Below, piece after piece: positions 9,678-20,070 of a stretch of 64,000 bases of DNA. The first letter of the stretch is position 1. Each line of letters begins with the position of its first letter. The DNA is from Geobacillus thermodenitrificans subsp. thermodenitrificans DSM 465 (GTDB lineage: Bacteria; Bacillota; Bacilli; Bacillales; Anoxybacillaceae): the NCBI RefSeq assembly GCF_000496575.1, contig NZ_AYKT01000002.1:62001-126000 (forward strand), written 5' to 3'. Position numbers and translations under genes: made by a program. A model generated the notes under the pieces. It did no database searches, was not told the DNA's origin, and was given only the letters and a program-made list of their open reading frames with translations.

Positions 9678-9703
9678 CCCGACCGGTTTGGTCGGGTTTT
9701 TTT
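9678..9703 (+). terminator. Terminator after trmB
   Basis: Stem CCCGACC / GGTCGGG, five-base loop, then seven Ts. Confidence 0.9.
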
Positions 9704-9714
9704 AGTGCTCTGAA

Positions 9715-9885
9715 CCGGTCTCACCACGTTTCCTCGTGAGCATAAGTGGAGGATGCATCCGTGCCTTCACCAACTTCCGGACGCACGGGGATGGCTTGGC
9801 TGACAGCCGGCTGTGAGGCGGGTATTCCTAAGAACCTCCCACTTCTAAGCGTAAACGTCGATGGGAGAGCGTTCCATCCTTTCCG
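9715..9885 (+). mobile_element. Possible IS200/IS605-type right-end / omega-RNA-like relic
   Basis: A non-coding stretch packed with short hairpins: GGATGCATCC palindrome near 9752, CCGTGC/GCACGG arms around 9759-9786, GGCTgacAGCC near 9797, then a C-rich strand CCTCCCACTTCTAAGCG whose CTCCCA can pair with TGGGAG near 9863. The wording around GGCTGTGAGGCGGGTATTCCTAAGAACC resembles, from memory, the 3' ends of Geobacillus TnpB-type elements, where the transposon right end and guide RNA scaffold overlap. No tnpA or tnpB coding sequence is left. Assignment is by resemblance only. Confidence 0.4.
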
Positions 9886-9932
9886 GCCGATGAAGAAAAT
9901 GGTACACTAATGAATAAGGGGGGGAGAGGAAC

Positions 9933-10784
9933 ATGGAACAATTACAAGTTGGACAAGTGACATTGACATGGTTGAACGGAGGCGTTACTCATCTTGACGG
10001 CGGGGCGATGTTCGGTGTCGTTCCGAAACCGCTTTGGTCGAAAAAATATCCGCCGAATGACCAAAACCAAATTGAGCTGCGCACGGATCCCATTTTGGTG
10101 GAGGCTGGCGGCAAACGTCTGCTCATTGAATCCGGCATCGGCAACGGCAAACTGACCGATAAACAAAAGCGCAATTTCGGCGTCACCGAGGAATCGTCGC
10201 TTGACGAGTCGCTCGCTGCGCTGGGGCTGACGCGCGGCGATATTGACATCGTCATCATGACCCATCTTCATTTTGACCATGCGTGCGGGTTGACGGTTTG
10301 GGAAGACGGGCGGCTTGTGCCGGCGTTTCCGCGCGCAGCGATCATCACTTCGGACGTGGAGTGGGAGGAAATGCGCGCTCCAAACATCCGCTCGCGCAAT
10401 ACGTATTGGAAAGAAAACTGGGAGCCGATTGCTGAACAGGTCATTCCGTTTACGAAAGAAACGGAAGTCGTCTCCGGTATCCGCCTCATACATACCGGCG
10501 GTCATAGCGCCGGCCATGCGATTGTGTTGATCGAATCGGATGGGGAGATGGCCATCCACCTCGGCGATTTGCTCGGCACGCATGCGCATCAAAACGTCCT
10601 TTGGGTGATGGCGTATGATGATTACCCGATGGACTCGATTTTCGCCAAACAGCGGTGGCTTCCGTACGGCATCGAGCGGAACGCTTGGTTTACGTTTTAT
10701 CATGATGCCTATTACCGCGCTGTCAAATGGCGGGAAGACGGAACGATCGCAGAGCAAGTGAAGCGAAACCGGCCGATGCTATAG
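9933..10784 (+). CDS. ytnP: MBL-fold lactonase YtnP
   Basis: 283-residue metallo-beta-lactamase-fold hydrolase. The dinuclear zinc motif HLHFDHACG is at 111-119; GGHSAGH near 190 and HLGDLLG near 206 supply the remaining ligands, and a C-terminal YHDAYYRA segment follows. B. subtilis YtnP degrades lactone signals, so quorum-quenching lactonase activity is the likely role. The alpha/beta-lactone specificity is inferred, not visible. GGGGGGAGAGG precedes ATG 9933. Its 3' end overlaps the convergent ytzB by six bases. Confidence 0.88.
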   Translation: MEQLQVGQVTLTWLNGGVTHLDGGAMFGVVPKPLWSKKYPPNDQNQIELRTDPILVEAGGKRLLIESGIGNGKLTDKQKRNFGVTEESSLDESLAALGLTRGDIDIVIMTHLHFDHACGLTVWEDGRLVPAFPRAAIITSDVEWEEMRAPNIRSRNTYWKENWEPIAEQVIPFTKETEVVSGIRLIHTGGHSAGHAIVLIESDGEMAIHLGDLLGTHAHQNVLWVMAYDDYPMDSIFAKQRWLPYGIERNAWFTFYHDAYYRAVKWREDGTIAEQVKRNRPML

Positions 10785-11075
10785 CGGTTTCGTGTCGACG
10801 ATGGCGCCGGTGTACGCGTTCACCCAAAACTCGTCATCCCTGTCATCACGGCAAATGCCGCCGCGGTAGACGGTGTATGTCAACCCGTTTTTCTCATAGC
10901 GCTCCGGAGCGGATTGAATCCATGAACCACGGATCGGGCGCGTCCCGCTGAGCGATTGCTTCGCCATCGCCAGCGCTTTTTCCGGGGTGAGAAGTGCGGG
11001 CCGTGACGCGGCGCGGATGGCGCAGACAGCAGCGGCACCGACGGCAACGCCAACAAGCCATTTTTTCCAAGCCAT
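10779..11075 (-). CDS. ytzB: PepSY-domain small exported/membrane protein YtzB
   Basis: 98-residue protein. An N-terminal hydrophobic segment ([18 protein letters not shown], residues 6-23) looks like a signal anchor, and the rest is a PepSY-like fold: [16 protein letters not shown], then [28 protein letters not shown]. Such proteins are thought to inhibit or bind peptidases outside the membrane; the partner here is unknown. Converges on ytnP with overlapping stops. AGGAGGAAC lies shortly before ATG 11075. Confidence 0.78.
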   Translation of the reverse strand: MAWKKWLVGVAVGAAAVCAIRAASRPALLTPEKALAMAKQSLSGTRPIRGSWIQSAPERYEKNGLTYTVYRGGICRDDRDDEFWVNAYTGAIVDTKPL

Positions 11076-11187
11076 GCGTTTGTTCCTCCTTTTGCCTTGA
11101 TACGGATTAGTATAGCCGATTTTGACGGAAGATGTAAGCAGAGCGGAAAAACAGAAGGCAATGAATGAAAAGAAAGGGAGAACCGTG

Positions 11188-12264
11188 ATGAACGTAGAAA
11201 CGCTGCAACTGTTTCAAACGTTGACCGAACTGCCAGGGGCGCCAGGCCATGAGCACGCGGTGCGGCAGTTTATGCGCAAAGAGCTCGCCAAATACGCCGA
11301 TGAGATCGTGCAAGACCGTCTCGGCAGCATTTTCGGTGTCAAGCGTGGCGATGAGACAGGTCCAACGGTGATGGTCGCTGGCCATATGGACGAGGTCGGA
11401 TTTATGGTAACGGCGATTACCGATAACGGCATGATTCGCTTTCAAACGCTCGGTAGCTGGTGGAATCAAGTGCTGCTCGCCCAGCGCGTGCAAATTATCA
11501 CGGACGACGGGCCGGTCATTGGCGTCATCGGCTCGACTCCGCCGCATTTGCTCAATGAGGAGCAGCGCAACAAACCGATGGAACTCAAACATATGCTCAT
11601 TGACATCGGCGCGGAAAGCCGTGAGGACGCTGAACGGATCGGTATTCGTCCAGGCCAGCCGATCGTGCCGGTCAGCCCGTTCACTCCGCTTGCAAACGGG
11701 AAAACGGTGATGGCCAAAGCGTGGGACAACCGGTTTGGCTGCGGGCTTGCCATTGAGCTGTTAAAAGAGCTGAAAGACGAAACCGTGCCAAACGTGTTGT
11801 ATGCCGGAGCGACGGTCCAAGAGGAAGTCGGGCTGCGCGGGGCGCAGACGGCGGCAACGATGATTAATCCGGATATCTTTTTCGCCCTTGAAGCAAGTCC
11901 GGCGAACGATATGTCTGGCGATAAACAGGCGTTTGGCCATATCGGCAAAGGGGCGCTCCTCCGTTTGTACGACCGGACGATGGTGACGCACCGCGGCATG
12001 CGCGAGTTCGTGCTCGATACGGCGGAATCGCTTGGTGTGCCATATCAATTTTTCATTTCTCCAGCCGGAGGAACGGACGCCGGCAGAGTCCATATCGCGA
12101 ACCGCGGTGTGCCGTCGGCAGTGATTGGCCTTTGCGCTCGCTATATTCATACGCATGCGTCGATCATTCATGTCGACGATTATGCGGCGGCCAAACAATT
12201 GATCGTCGAGCTTGTGAAACGATGCGACCGGGCGACGGTCGAAGCGATTCGCGCCAACAGCTGA
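11188..12264 (+). CDS. ytoP: M42-family aminopeptidase YtoP
   Basis: 358-residue M42 (tetrahedral aminopeptidase/endoglucanase M) metallopeptidase. Metal ligands are recognisable: [21 protein letters not shown], the general base pair in [10 protein letters not shown], and [12 protein letters not shown] near the C terminus. Probably removes N-terminal residues such as Glu or Asp from peptides in the cytoplasm. ATG 11188 lies seven bases after AAAGGGAG; the longer frame from 11122 has no ribosome-binding site and exceeds the family length of about 357. Confidence 0.9.
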   Translation: MNVETLQLFQTLTELPGAPGHEHAVRQFMRKELAKYADEIVQDRLGSIFGVKRGDETGPTVMVAGHMDEVGFMVTAITDNGMIRFQTLGSWWNQVLLAQRVQIITDDGPVIGVIGSTPPHLLNEEQRNKPMELKHMLIDIGAESREDAERIGIRPGQPIVPVSPFTPLANGKTVMAKAWDNRFGCGLAIELLKELKDETVPNVLYAGATVQEEVGLRGAQTAATMINPDIFFALEASPANDMSGDKQAFGHIGKGALLRLYDRTMVTHRGMREFVLDTAESLGVPYQFFISPAGGTDAGRVHIANRGVPSAVIGLCARYIHTHASIIHVDDYAAAKQLIVELVKRCDRATVEAIRANS

Positions 12265-12321
12265 TCAAAAGCGAATGGCGGCAAAGAAGCAACACGATGG
12301 CGAAAGCTGAACAAGATAAGG

Positions 12322-12345
12322 GGAGAAGCGGTAGCTTCTCCTTTT
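12322..12345 (+). terminator. Terminator or attenuator hairpin between ytoP and the DUF84 gene
   Basis: Eight-bp perfect stem GGAGAAGC / GCTTCTCC closed by GGTA, then four Ts. It sits only some 20 bases before the next start codon, so it may let part of the transcript through. Confidence 0.65.
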
Positions 12346-12366
12346 CCATGCCAAGGAGGATGAGCA

Positions 12367-12897
12367 ATGAAGACAATCGCAGTCGGAACAAAAAACGAAG
12401 CGAAAGTGGCCGCTGTTCGTGCGGTGTTCGGAGGATCGCAATGGCGCATTGTTCCGATTGATGTGCCATCAGGCGTCTCCGCTCAGCCGCTTTCGGACGA
12501 GGAAACGCGGCGTGGGGCGATTCAGCGCGCCAAGCGGGCGCTTGAAGCCGCCGAGGCGGAGATCGGTATCGGGCTTGAGGGCGGCGTCATGAACATGGAC
12601 GGGCAATGGTGGCTTTGTAACTGGGGAGCGCTCGTTGACCGAAACGGCATTACTGTCGCTGCCGGTGGTGCGCGTCTCGCCTTGCCGCCAGACATCGGCG
12701 CCGGGCTTGAGGCGGGGCGCGAGCTCGGTGAACTAATGGAGGAATATACAGGGCGGCGGAACATCCGCACCAAAGAGGGGGCGGTCGGTGTGTTTACGAA
12801 CGGGCGCATCGACCGTGCAGCGATGTTTTCCCACATCGTTCAGCTGTTGGTCGGCCAATACGAATTGTTTTGTCAAAATGGCCCGTTCACGGTATGA
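12367..12897 (+). CDS. DUF84 protein, inosine/xanthosine triphosphatase-like
   Basis: 176-residue protein of the YjjX/DUF84 family. The N-terminal GTKNEAKVAAVRAVF and SDEETRRGAIQRAKRAL blocks and GIGLEGGVMNMDGQWWLCNW match the family that hydrolyses ITP/XTP to keep damaged purines out of nucleic acids. Ends with the conserved TKEGAVGVFTNGRIDRAAMF. AAGGAGGATGAGCA precedes ATG 12367. In B. subtilis this slot, as I remember it, holds the thioredoxin-like ytpP, which I do not find here. Activity is inferred from the family. Confidence 0.82.
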   Translation: MKTIAVGTKNEAKVAAVRAVFGGSQWRIVPIDVPSGVSAQPLSDEETRRGAIQRAKRALEAAEAEIGIGLEGGVMNMDGQWWLCNWGALVDRNGITVAAGGARLALPPDIGAGLEAGRELGELMEEYTGRRNIRTKEGAVGVFTNGRIDRAAMFSHIVQLLVGQYELFCQNGPFTV

Positions 12898-12943
12898 TAA
12901 AGGAGGACAGCTGGCGACGCCATAAAAACAAGGAGGCAGATTG

Positions 12944-13741
12944 ATGAACAGCCGGCAAATGTATGAGACGATCAAGGAACGTCTCAACGCCCATCCGCAT
13001 TGGACGTTTCACTTTGATGCCAAACATGATACGATGCGAATCGAAGATCACCGCACGAAAAAAGGGGTTACGATCTCGCTTCCCGGCGTGATCGCCAAGT
13101 GGCACGAACAAAAAGACGAAGCGGTGCGCGAAATTATTTATTACGTAGAAGAGACACTGAAAACAATGGAAGAAACAGCAACGCTTTCCGGAAACGAACG
13201 GAACATTTATCCCGTGATCCGGTCGACGTCGTTTCCGACTGAAACGAAAGAAGGCGTTCCGCTTTTGCACGATGATCATACGGCCGAAACGCGCATTTAC
13301 TACGCGCTTGATTTGGGTAAAACCTATCGCTTGATTGATGAACAAATGATGGAAAAGGAAAAATGGAACCGCGAGCGGGTGAAGGAAATCGCCCGCTTTA
13401 ACGTCCGTTCGCTGCCGACGCCGGTGAAAGAAGACCGCGTTGCCGACAACGTGTTTTATTTTGTCAACACGAACGACGGCTATGATGCGAGCCGAATTTT
13501 AAACGATGCGTTTTTGGCCGAAATGCATACACGCATGGAAGGAACGATGGCGATAGCCGTTCCTCATCAAGACGTGCTCATTCTTGCTGATTTGCGCAAT
13601 GACATTGGCTATGATGTGTTGGCGCAAATGACGATGAGCTTTTTTGCCAATGGCCGCGTGCCGATTACGGCATTGTCCTTTTTATATGAAAACGGCAAAC
13701 TTGAACCGATCTTCATTTTAGGAAAAAAACGGAGAACGTAG
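12944..13741 (+). CDS. ytpQ: DUF1444 protein YtpQ
   Basis: 265-residue soluble protein of unknown function. The segment [19 protein letters not shown] and [21 protein letters not shown] are typical of DUF1444. No catalytic motif is obvious. AAGGAGG at 12930-12936 is seven bases before ATG 12944. It is followed 21 bases later by ytpR, so the two are likely co-transcribed. Confidence 0.85.
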   Translation: MNSRQMYETIKERLNAHPHWTFHFDAKHDTMRIEDHRTKKGVTISLPGVIAKWHEQKDEAVREIIYYVEETLKTMEETATLSGNERNIYPVIRSTSFPTETKEGVPLLHDDHTAETRIYYALDLGKTYRLIDEQMMEKEKWNRERVKEIARFNVRSLPTPVKEDRVADNVFYFVNTNDGYDASRILNDAFLAEMHTRMEGTMAIAVPHQDVLILADLRNDIGYDVLAQMTMSFFANGRVPITALSFLYENGKLEPIFILGKKRRT

Positions 13742-13762
13742 CGCACAAGGAGGAGTTAAGCG

Positions 13763-14368
13763 ATGAACGTGTTTTACAATCGGGAAGGGCTCGGTGATGT
13801 ATTGCTAGTATCGCTAAAGCCAGTGGCGGCTGAGGAGCGAGTGTTTACAAAGCAAGGGGATGTTGTCCGCATCATTTCTGAACGGACAGGCGAGACGGTC
13901 GGCTATAATATTTTTTCCGCTTCTTCGTATTATCCGTTTTCTGGCAGCGGTCCGCTTGAAGTGAATGAAGAACTGGTCAATGTCGTGAATGACATTTTGG
14001 CGAAAAACGGCTATGAAGAGCGGATTGAAGCCGATTTGTCGCCAAAATTCGTTGTTGGATATGTAAAGGAAAAGGAAAAACACCCGAACGCCGATAAACT
14101 GAGTATCTGTCAAGTCGATGTCGGCAACGAAGTGTTGCAAATCGTCTGCGGGGCGCCGAACGTTGCTGCAGGGCAAAAAGTCGTCGTCGCGAAAATCGGC
14201 GCGGTCATGCCAAGCGGGCTCGTCATTCAAGAAAGTGAGCTGCGCGGCGTCACCTCGCGCGGCATGATTTGCTCGGCACGCGAACTCGGATTGCCAAACG
14301 CCCCGCAAGAAAAAGGGATTCTTGTGCTCTCCGATGAATATGAAGTGGGACAACCGTTCACGTTTTAA
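13763..14368 (+). CDS. ytpR: tRNA-binding domain protein YtpR
   Basis: 201-residue protein. Residues about 1-85 form the small N-terminal domain common to YtpR proteins; residues 90-200 are a PheT/EMAP-type tRNA-binding OB fold with VGYVKEKEKHPNADKLSICQVDVG, IVCGAPNVAAGQKVVVAKIGAVMPSG and SRGMICSARELGL. There is no synthetase catalytic domain. The role is presumably a tRNA or oligonucleotide-binding accessory, unproven. AAGGAGG precedes ATG 13763. Confidence 0.88.
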   Translation: MNVFYNREGLGDVLLVSLKPVAAEERVFTKQGDVVRIISERTGETVGYNIFSASSYYPFSGSGPLEVNEELVNVVNDILAKNGYEERIEADLSPKFVVGYVKEKEKHPNADKLSICQVDVGNEVLQIVCGAPNVAAGQKVVVAKIGAVMPSGLVIQESELRGVTSRGMICSARELGLPNAPQEKGILVLSDEYEVGQPFTF

Positions 14369-14474
14369 CGAGTCAATATGGGAGAGCTGGGCGATATTCA
14401 GCTTGAACGTCACTGGAACTGACTCCAGTGACGTTTTTTCCGACACTGAATGAATAGAAAGAGTGGAACGATCA

Positions 14475-17400
14475 ATGAAATTTTGGAAACGATGGCTTCG
14501 TTTTTTTACAGATGAGGAGGAACACGAACGACCAACCAACAGAGAACGACTAGACCACAGGCCGGAACGCGCCGAGGCGAAAGTCGTGTACCAGTACCCG
14601 CAAGGCCGTTTCCGGTTTCCGCTCATTCCAGATGACCATTCCTTAGAGACTAAGAAGACGACAAGGCAAATAGTCGACGAGGAAAGCACGCTGAAGCCCC
14701 CACGCCGCCCATCTGTCGATACAGTGAGAGAAACGTCAGAAAAAAAGCCGTTCCGTCCGTCCGACGTGCCGTCTCCTATTTTTGGGTACCATAACAATAG
14801 GGAACAGCGGCAACGACTGACAGAACAAGGAATCATTGCCGCTAGGCGAACGGCAGAAAAAGCGAAGCAACGTCCTGAGGGCTTGTCCGCCGATGGACAA
14901 GCGAGCAGCTTGCCAAGTGAACAAGCTCTGTCGTCTCGCTCATCTGATTTCACCGATACCGCCGCGCCGCAAGGGACGTTGGAACAAACGACTCACAGCG
15001 CGAAGGAGGGAGCGGCGGCCGACCGGCAGACAGAAAAAGAGACTCAAGTCGATGCCGCAACCGTACAGATCGCAACGCCAGGCGCAGAAAAACGGATGAA
15101 TGAAAACAGCGAGGGAGAAAATGAGCTTCGCAAAGCGCCGTTCACCGAGACAGCGGCAGAAGCAGAGGAGCTGCCTGTTGAGCCTGTCGAGGAATCACCT
15201 GTCCTTGACGAATCGGCATTGACGGAGACGGCAGCGGAAGCGAAGGAGCCGTCTGTTGAGCTTGTCGAGGGAACGTCTGCCTTTGACGAATCGGCATTCA
15301 CGGAAACAGCGGCGGAAGCAGAGAAACCGTCCATTGAGCCTGTCGAGGAATCGCTTGTCCTTGACGAATCGGCATTGACGGAGACGGCAGCGGAAGCGAA
15401 GGGGCCGTCCGTTGAGTCTGATGAGGGCACGCCTGTCCTTGGCGAACCGACATTGACGGAGACAGCGGCAGAAGCAGAGGGGCAGCCTGTTGAGCCTGTC
15501 GAGGAATCGTCTGTCCTTGACGAATCGACATTGACGGAGACAGCGGCAGAAGCAGAGGAGCAGCCTGTTGAGCTTGTCGAAGAATCGCTCGTCCTTGGTG
15601 AACCGGCATTCACCCAAACGGCAGTAGAAGCGAAGGAGCCATCGGCTGATCCTATCGCGGAAGAGTCCGCGCTTGACGAACCATCATTCACGGAGACGGC
15701 AGCGGAAGCGAAGGATCCGTCCGTTGAGTCTGATGAGGGCACGCCTGTCCTTGGCGAACCGACATTGACGGAGACAGCGGCAGAAGCAGAGGGGCAGCCT
15801 GTTGAGCCTGTCGAGGAATCGTCTGTCCTTGACGAGCCGGCATTTACCGAGATAGCGATAGAAGCAAAGGATCCGTCCGTTGAACTTGTCGAGGAAGCTC
15901 CTGCTCTTGGCGAATCGGCATTCACTGAAATAGCAAAAGAAGCAGAGGAGCAGGTAGAAGGCATTTCGGCAGGGGATGACGATTGCGAAGGGAAAGCAGA
16001 AGCGGGGCAGGCAGTAATGAAAGGGACGACATGGACAGAAGCGCCCGTCTCGGAAGAAAAGGAAGTCCCGGAGGCGATGTCTGCGGCCGTGCCGACGATC
16101 GGTGAACCGGCGGCTGCTGAAATGAAAGAGGAACAGGCGCATGCGTCGCTTCGTCAGTCCGCATCCGTCGTTGAACCCGAGAGCGGCTCCCGTGAAGGCG
16201 GAGATGAACATGAAAACAGATTAACTCAACCGGATGACCGCGACGATGGACAAAAGGAAATGCAAGAGCTGCCGACGGAGAGCGGCAACAGGAATGCACG
16301 GGGGACTTCTAAAGAGGCTGAGAGAAGACCGCATTCCTCTTCGTCACCGGCTAGTGAAAACAGACGGGCGGCTGATCGCCATCGTCCGGAACGAATGCGC
16401 ATTCCGTACAACGTCATGATGCTAAAGCAAGATCGGCGCAAGCTGGAAGAAAGAGCGGCCCGTCGCTCGAGCGGCTATTCGCTGCCGCCGTTGTCGCTCC
16501 TTCAGCCACCGGGAGAGGCAGCGGCCTGCGATGAACAATGGATTCGCGAACAATGCGCCCGTTTGGACCAGACGTTTGAAAGTTTCCATATTGGCGCTAA
16601 AGTCGTTCACGCCACGCAAGGCCCGACAGTCACGCAGTTTGAAGTGCAGCCTGATTTAGGAGTGAAAGTGAGCAAGATTACAAGTTTGACGGATGATATC
16701 AAACTAAGCTTGGCGGCGAGAGATATTCGGATTGAAGCGCCGATTCCGGGAAAACGGACGATCGGCATCGAAGTGCCCAACCCGTCGAGCCGCCCGGTGC
16801 AGCTGCGGGAGATTTTAGACAGCAGCGCGTTTCGCGAGCACCGTTCTCCGCTCACGGTCGCGCTCGGTCTTGATATTAGCGGAGCGCCGGTTGTGACGGA
16901 CATCAAAAAAATGCCGCATGGACTCATCGCTGGAGCGACCGGGTCAGGGAAAAGCGTGTGCATGAACGCAATGCTCGTCAGCATGTTGTATAAAGCCGCT
17001 CCGCATGAGGTAAAATGGCTGCTTATCGACCCGAAAATGGTCGAATTGGCACCGTACAACGGCTTGCCGCATTTGCTCAGCCCGGTCATTACGGAGGCGA
17101 AGGCGGCTGCCGGGGCGCTCAAATGGGCGGTCCGCGAAATGGAGCGGCGGTATGAGCTATTTGTTCATGCGGGCGTGCGTGACATTGAAAAGTATAATGC
17201 TTATCTCCGTGCCCAAGGCAGCGGTGAACCGATCCTTCCATACATCGTGATTGTCATTGATGAGTTGGCCGATTTAATGATGGCCGCCCCAGCCGATGTC
17301 GAAGAATCGATTTGCCGGTTGGCACAAAAAGCACGGGCATGTGGCATTCACTTATTGATCGCTACCCAGCGGCCGTCGGTTGATGTCATCACCGGCTTAA

Positions 17401-17927
17401 TTAAAGCGAACATTCCAACGCGCATTGCTTTTTCCGTCTCTTCTCAAATTGATTCGCGTACGATTTTGGATGCGAATGGAGCCGAGCGGCTGCTTGGTCG
17501 CGGCGATATGCTCTTTTTGGAGAACGGTTCGGCGAAGTCGGTGCGGTTGCAAGGCTGTTTTATTTCCGATGAGGAAATTGAACGGGTGACGGCGTATGTG
17601 AAGGCGCAACAAGGCCCTTCCTACATGTTCAGCCCGGACGAGTTTCGGCAGACGGCGGCGTTTAGTGAGGAAGATGATGAATTATTTGACGAAGCGTGTC
17701 GGTTTGTCATTGCGCAAGGTGGGGCATCCACATCGAGTTTACAGCGCCATTTCCGCATCGGCTACAACCGCGCCGCCCGGCTTATCGAGATGATGGAGGA
17801 GCAAGGACTGATTTCCGAAGCGCGCGGCAGCAAACCGCGTGACGTACTAATGAGTGAAGAAGAATGGACGCGTTGGCGGGAGAGAGGCGCGTTGCAGACG
17901 GATGGTTTTTCCTCTTCCGAACAGTAG
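14475..17927 (+). CDS. sftA: DNA translocase SftA (soluble FtsK/SpoIIIE family)
   Basis: 1150 residues, notably longer than B. subtilis SftA (about 950). The C-terminal motor has Walker [16 protein letters not shown] near 819, Walker [15 protein letters not shown] near 930, [21 protein letters not shown], and a C-terminal gamma winged helix ([23 protein letters not shown]) that reads chromosome polarity. There are no membrane segments, which separates it from SpoIIIE. Residues about 221-493 are acidic 26-residue tandem repeats and account for the extra length. SftA moves DNA away from the closing septum. ATG 14475 follows AAAGAGTGG by eight bases; the GTG at 14463 is less likely. Confidence 0.93.
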   Translation: MKFWKRWLRFFTDEEEHERPTNRERLDHRPERAEAKVVYQYPQGRFRFPLIPDDHSLETKKTTRQIVDEESTLKPPRRPSVDTVRETSEKKPFRPSDVPSPIFGYHNNREQRQRLTEQGIIAARRTAEKAKQRPEGLSADGQASSLPSEQALSSRSSDFTDTAAPQGTLEQTTHSAKEGAAADRQTEKETQVDAATVQIATPGAEKRMNENSEGENELRKAPFTETAAEAEELPVEPVEESPVLDESALTETAAEAKEPSVELVEGTSAFDESAFTETAAEAEKPSIEPVEESLVLDESALTETAAEAKGPSVESDEGTPVLGEPTLTETAAEAEGQPVEPVEESSVLDESTLTETAAEAEEQPVELVEESLVLGEPAFTQTAVEAKEPSADPIAEESALDEPSFTETAAEAKDPSVESDEGTPVLGEPTLTETAAEAEGQPVEPVEESSVLDEPAFTEIAIEAKDPSVELVEEAPALGESAFTEIAKEAEEQVEGISAGDDDCEGKAEAGQAVMKGTTWTEAPVSEEKEVPEAMSAAVPTIGEPAAAEMKEEQAHASLRQSASVVEPESGSREGGDEHENRLTQPDDRDDGQKEMQELPTESGNRNARGTSKEAERRPHSSSSPASENRRAADRHRPERMRIPYNVMMLKQDRRKLEERAARRSSGYSLPPLSLLQPPGEAAACDEQWIREQCARLDQTFESFHIGAKVVHATQGPTVTQFEVQPDLGVKVSKITSLTDDIKLSLAARDIRIEAPIPGKRTIGIEVPNPSSRPVQLREILDSSAFREHRSPLTVALGLDISGAPVVTDIKKMPHGLIAGATGSGKSVCMNAMLVSMLYKAAPHEVKWLLIDPKMVELAPYNGLPHLLSPVITEAKAAAGALKWAVREMERRYELFVHAGVRDIEKYNAYLRAQGSGEPILPYIVIVIDELADLMMAAPADVEESICRLAQKARACGIHLLIATQRPSVDVITGLIKANIPTRIAFSVSSQIDSRTILDANGAERLLGRGDMLFLENGSAKSVRLQGCFISDEEIERVTAYVKAQQGPSYMFSPDEFRQTAAFSEEDDELFDEACRFVIAQGGASTSSLQRHFRIGYNRAARLIEMMEEQGLISEARGSKPRDVLMSEEEWTRWRERGALQTDGFSSSEQ
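15137..15955 (+). repeat. 78-bp in-frame tandem repeat array inside sftA
   Basis: About ten and a half copies of a 26-residue acidic unit of the form S-A-x-T-E-T-A-A-E-A-x-x-P-S-V-E-x-V-E-E-x-x-V-L-D-E. Positions 15405-15523 and 15717-15835 are identical over 119 bp and lie 312 bp (four units) apart, which points to a recent four-unit duplication. The linker is very acidic and probably disordered. Confidence 0.92.
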
Positions 17928-18054
17928 TGTTTTGCCGACCGGCGTGCTATAATGGGGAAATGAGACAGTTGGTACAGTAGGATGAAATAAATGGCAAAAA
18001 TAGATAAATATCATATACTGTCTTACAGAGAGACGATGGTTGGAGGGCTTAGCG

Positions 18055-19359
18055 ATGACAGTTTACCATTTTGTTGGCATTAAAGGCACGGGGATGAGCG
18101 CGCTCGCGCAAGTGCTTTATGATCTCGGCTATACAGTGCAAGGATCGGACGTAGAAAAATGGTTTTTTACACAAAAGGCACTTGAAGAGCGGGGAATCCC
18201 GGTTTTGCCTTTTTCAAAAGATAATGTTCACCCGGGTTATACGGTCATTGCCGGCAATGCATTTCCGGACACGCACGAGGAAATCGAAGCCGCTCGTCAG
18301 CTCAGTGTTCCTGTCATTCGGTACCATCGCTTTTTAGGTGAGTTGGCAAGCAAGTTTACGAGTATAGCGGTGACCGGCTCGCACGGAAAGACGACGACGA
18401 CGGGGCTGCTCGCTCATGTGATGCAAGGGGCGCATCCAACGTCGTATTTAATCGGAGATGGAACGGGAAAAGGGGAGCCGGGGAGCAAATACTTTGTATT
18501 TGAAGCGTGTGAATACCGAAGACACTTTCTCTCCTATTTTCCAGATTATGCAATTATCACGAACATTGACTTCGACCACCCAGATTATTTTGCCAATATC
18601 GACGACGTCTTTTCTGCTTTCCAGCAGATGGCGCAACAAGTGAAAAAAGGGATTGTCGCTTGCGGGGACGATCCGTATTTGCAAAATATTCAAGCCAAAG
18701 TGCCGATCTTGTTTTATGGGCTTGGCGAAGAAAATGATTTTCAGGCGCGCAACATCGTGAAAACGACAGAAGGAACAGCGTTTGACGTATTTGTGCGCAA
18801 CACGTTTTTCGCCTCGTTTACCATTCCGCGCTTTGGCACTCATAACGTGCTGAATGCGCTCGCGGTCATCGCCCTTTGTCATTACGAGGGAATTGACGCT
18901 GGCACGATCGCTGCGCGGCTGCAAACGTTCCAAGGAGTGAAGCGCCGCTTTAGCGAAAAAACGGTCGGGCGCCAAGTGTTAATTGACGATTATGCGCATC
19001 ATCCGCGCGAAATTATGGCGACATTGGAAGCAGCTAGACAAAAATACCCGGGGCGCGAAGTCGTCGCTATTTTTCAGCCGCACACGTATACGCGGACGCA
19101 AACATTTTTGAGTGAGTTTGCCGAAAGCTTGCAGCAGGCCGACTATGTTTATTTGTGCGACATTTTCGGCTCGGCGCGCGAACATCATGGCAAGCTGTCT
19201 ATTCGGGACTTACAGGAGAAAATCCCGCGCTCGCAGCTGCTTGAGGAGCAAAACGTGTCGGTGTTGAAGCAGCATCGCGATGCAGTACTTGTGTTTATGG
19301 GTGCCGGCGACATTCAAAAGTTTCAACATGCATACGAACAGGCCGTTCTCTCCGCCTAA
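18055..19359 (+). CDS. murC: UDP-N-acetylmuramate-L-alanine ligase MurC
   Basis: 434-residue cytoplasmic Mur ligase that adds L-alanine to UDP-MurNAc using ATP. Features: N-terminal [13 protein letters not shown] Rossmann-like loop, P-loop [15 protein letters not shown] near residues 108-122, [12 protein letters not shown], and [10 protein letters not shown] near 310. GGAGGG sits seven bases before ATG 18055; the upstream TTG at 18040 would start within that site. Follows sftA as in B. subtilis. Confidence 0.96.
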   Translation: MTVYHFVGIKGTGMSALAQVLYDLGYTVQGSDVEKWFFTQKALEERGIPVLPFSKDNVHPGYTVIAGNAFPDTHEEIEAARQLSVPVIRYHRFLGELASKFTSIAVTGSHGKTTTTGLLAHVMQGAHPTSYLIGDGTGKGEPGSKYFVFEACEYRRHFLSYFPDYAIITNIDFDHPDYFANIDDVFSAFQQMAQQVKKGIVACGDDPYLQNIQAKVPILFYGLGEENDFQARNIVKTTEGTAFDVFVRNTFFASFTIPRFGTHNVLNALAVIALCHYEGIDAGTIAARLQTFQGVKRRFSEKTVGRQVLIDDYAHHPREIMATLEAARQKYPGREVVAIFQPHTYTRTQTFLSEFAESLQQADYVYLCDIFGSAREHHGKLSIRDLQEKIPRSQLLEEQNVSVLKQHRDAVLVFMGAGDIQKFQHAYEQAVLSA

Positions 19360-19373
19360 CGGCCGATAGGAAG

Positions 19374-19402
19374 CAGGCCGTGATCAAGACGGCCTGTTTT
19401 TT
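19374..19402 (+). terminator. Terminator after murC
   Basis: Perfect 8-bp stem CAGGCCGT / ACGGCCTG with seven-base loop, then six to seven Ts. Confidence 0.9.
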
Positions 19403-19553
19403 ATGGGAAGACGTTTACTCGTAAACGAAGCAAACGGAATGAGAAATGCGGTTCGTCTTCACTAGAGAAGGTCGGCAAAATTTCTCATTCTCTGCCGTGA
19501 ATTCGTCGGGAAAGATGAAGAGCTGGGCAGGAAACAGAGGATGGGATGTCGAA

Positions 19554-19579
19554 GTTTGAAAACGGAGCAGAGCGGGTAT
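19554..19579 (+). promoter_or_regulatory. Sigma-B-type promoter of ytxGHJ
   Basis: GTTTGA at 19554-19559, 14-base spacer, GGGTAT at 19574-19579. This fits the general-stress sigma-B consensus (GTTTAA, 12-15 bases, GGGTAT) and stands about 40 bases before the GTG of ytxG. In B. subtilis the ytxGHJ operon belongs to the sigma-B regulon. Confidence 0.75.
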
Positions 19580-19620
19580 AAAGAAGGACGAAATGCTTCA
19601 ACAGGCAAGGGGGAAACAAG

Positions 19621-20070
19621 GTGGAATGGCTTTTGTATGCGAGCGCCGCGCTCATCGCTGTCGCTTTTTTGCTTCTTGCGGTTTACATAGCGAGAACGCT
19701 CATTGTTTTGCAGGAGACGCTGCGCCGGCTGACAGCAGCAGTCAACCATGCCGATGAACAAGTGCAGACGGTTGGGAAAGAAGTGACCCAGCTTCTCCAT
19801 ACGGCTAATAGCATCGCCGGTGATATGCAAAACAAGGCAGAAAAGTTAAACAATACGATCGAGGCGGTGAATGAAATCGGCGGCACCGTCCGATCGCTAA
19901 ACCGCGCACTTCAGCAGACGGCAGCTGCGCTGTCGGCGAGGGCGAGCCAAGGGCAAGAAAAGTGGGCGAAAGCGCTGCGCTGGGCAAATGTTTTGCTTGA
20001 TATATGGGAAAAATGGAGAGAAAGAGAACAACTGCGAGAAAAGGAGGGTATACGAAATGGCCAAAAATAA
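19621..20070 (+). CDS. ytxG: General stress protein YtxG (DUF948)
   Basis: 149-residue membrane-anchored protein: one N-terminal membrane helix (about 3-26, LLYASAALIAVAFLLLAVYIA) and a long helical, coiled-coil-like tail typical of DUF948. Molecular role is unknown. GTG start at 19621 lies eight bases after AGGGGG. First gene of a three-gene stress operon; its end overlaps ytxH by 14 bases. Confidence 0.88.
   Translation: MEWLLYASAALIAVAFLLLAVYIARTLIVLQETLRRLTAAVNHADEQVQTVGKEVTQLLHTANSIAGDMQNKAEKLNNTIEAVNEIGGTVRSLNRALQQTAAALSARASQGQEKWAKALRWANVLLDIWEKWREREQLREKEGIRNGQK

Noticed and set aside
15044-15964. A 306-codon open frame on the minus strand
   Set aside because: It is the shadow of the 78-bp sftA repeats, whose period keeps the opposite frame open; the product is a Ser/Ala/Asp low-complexity string without a ribosome-binding site.
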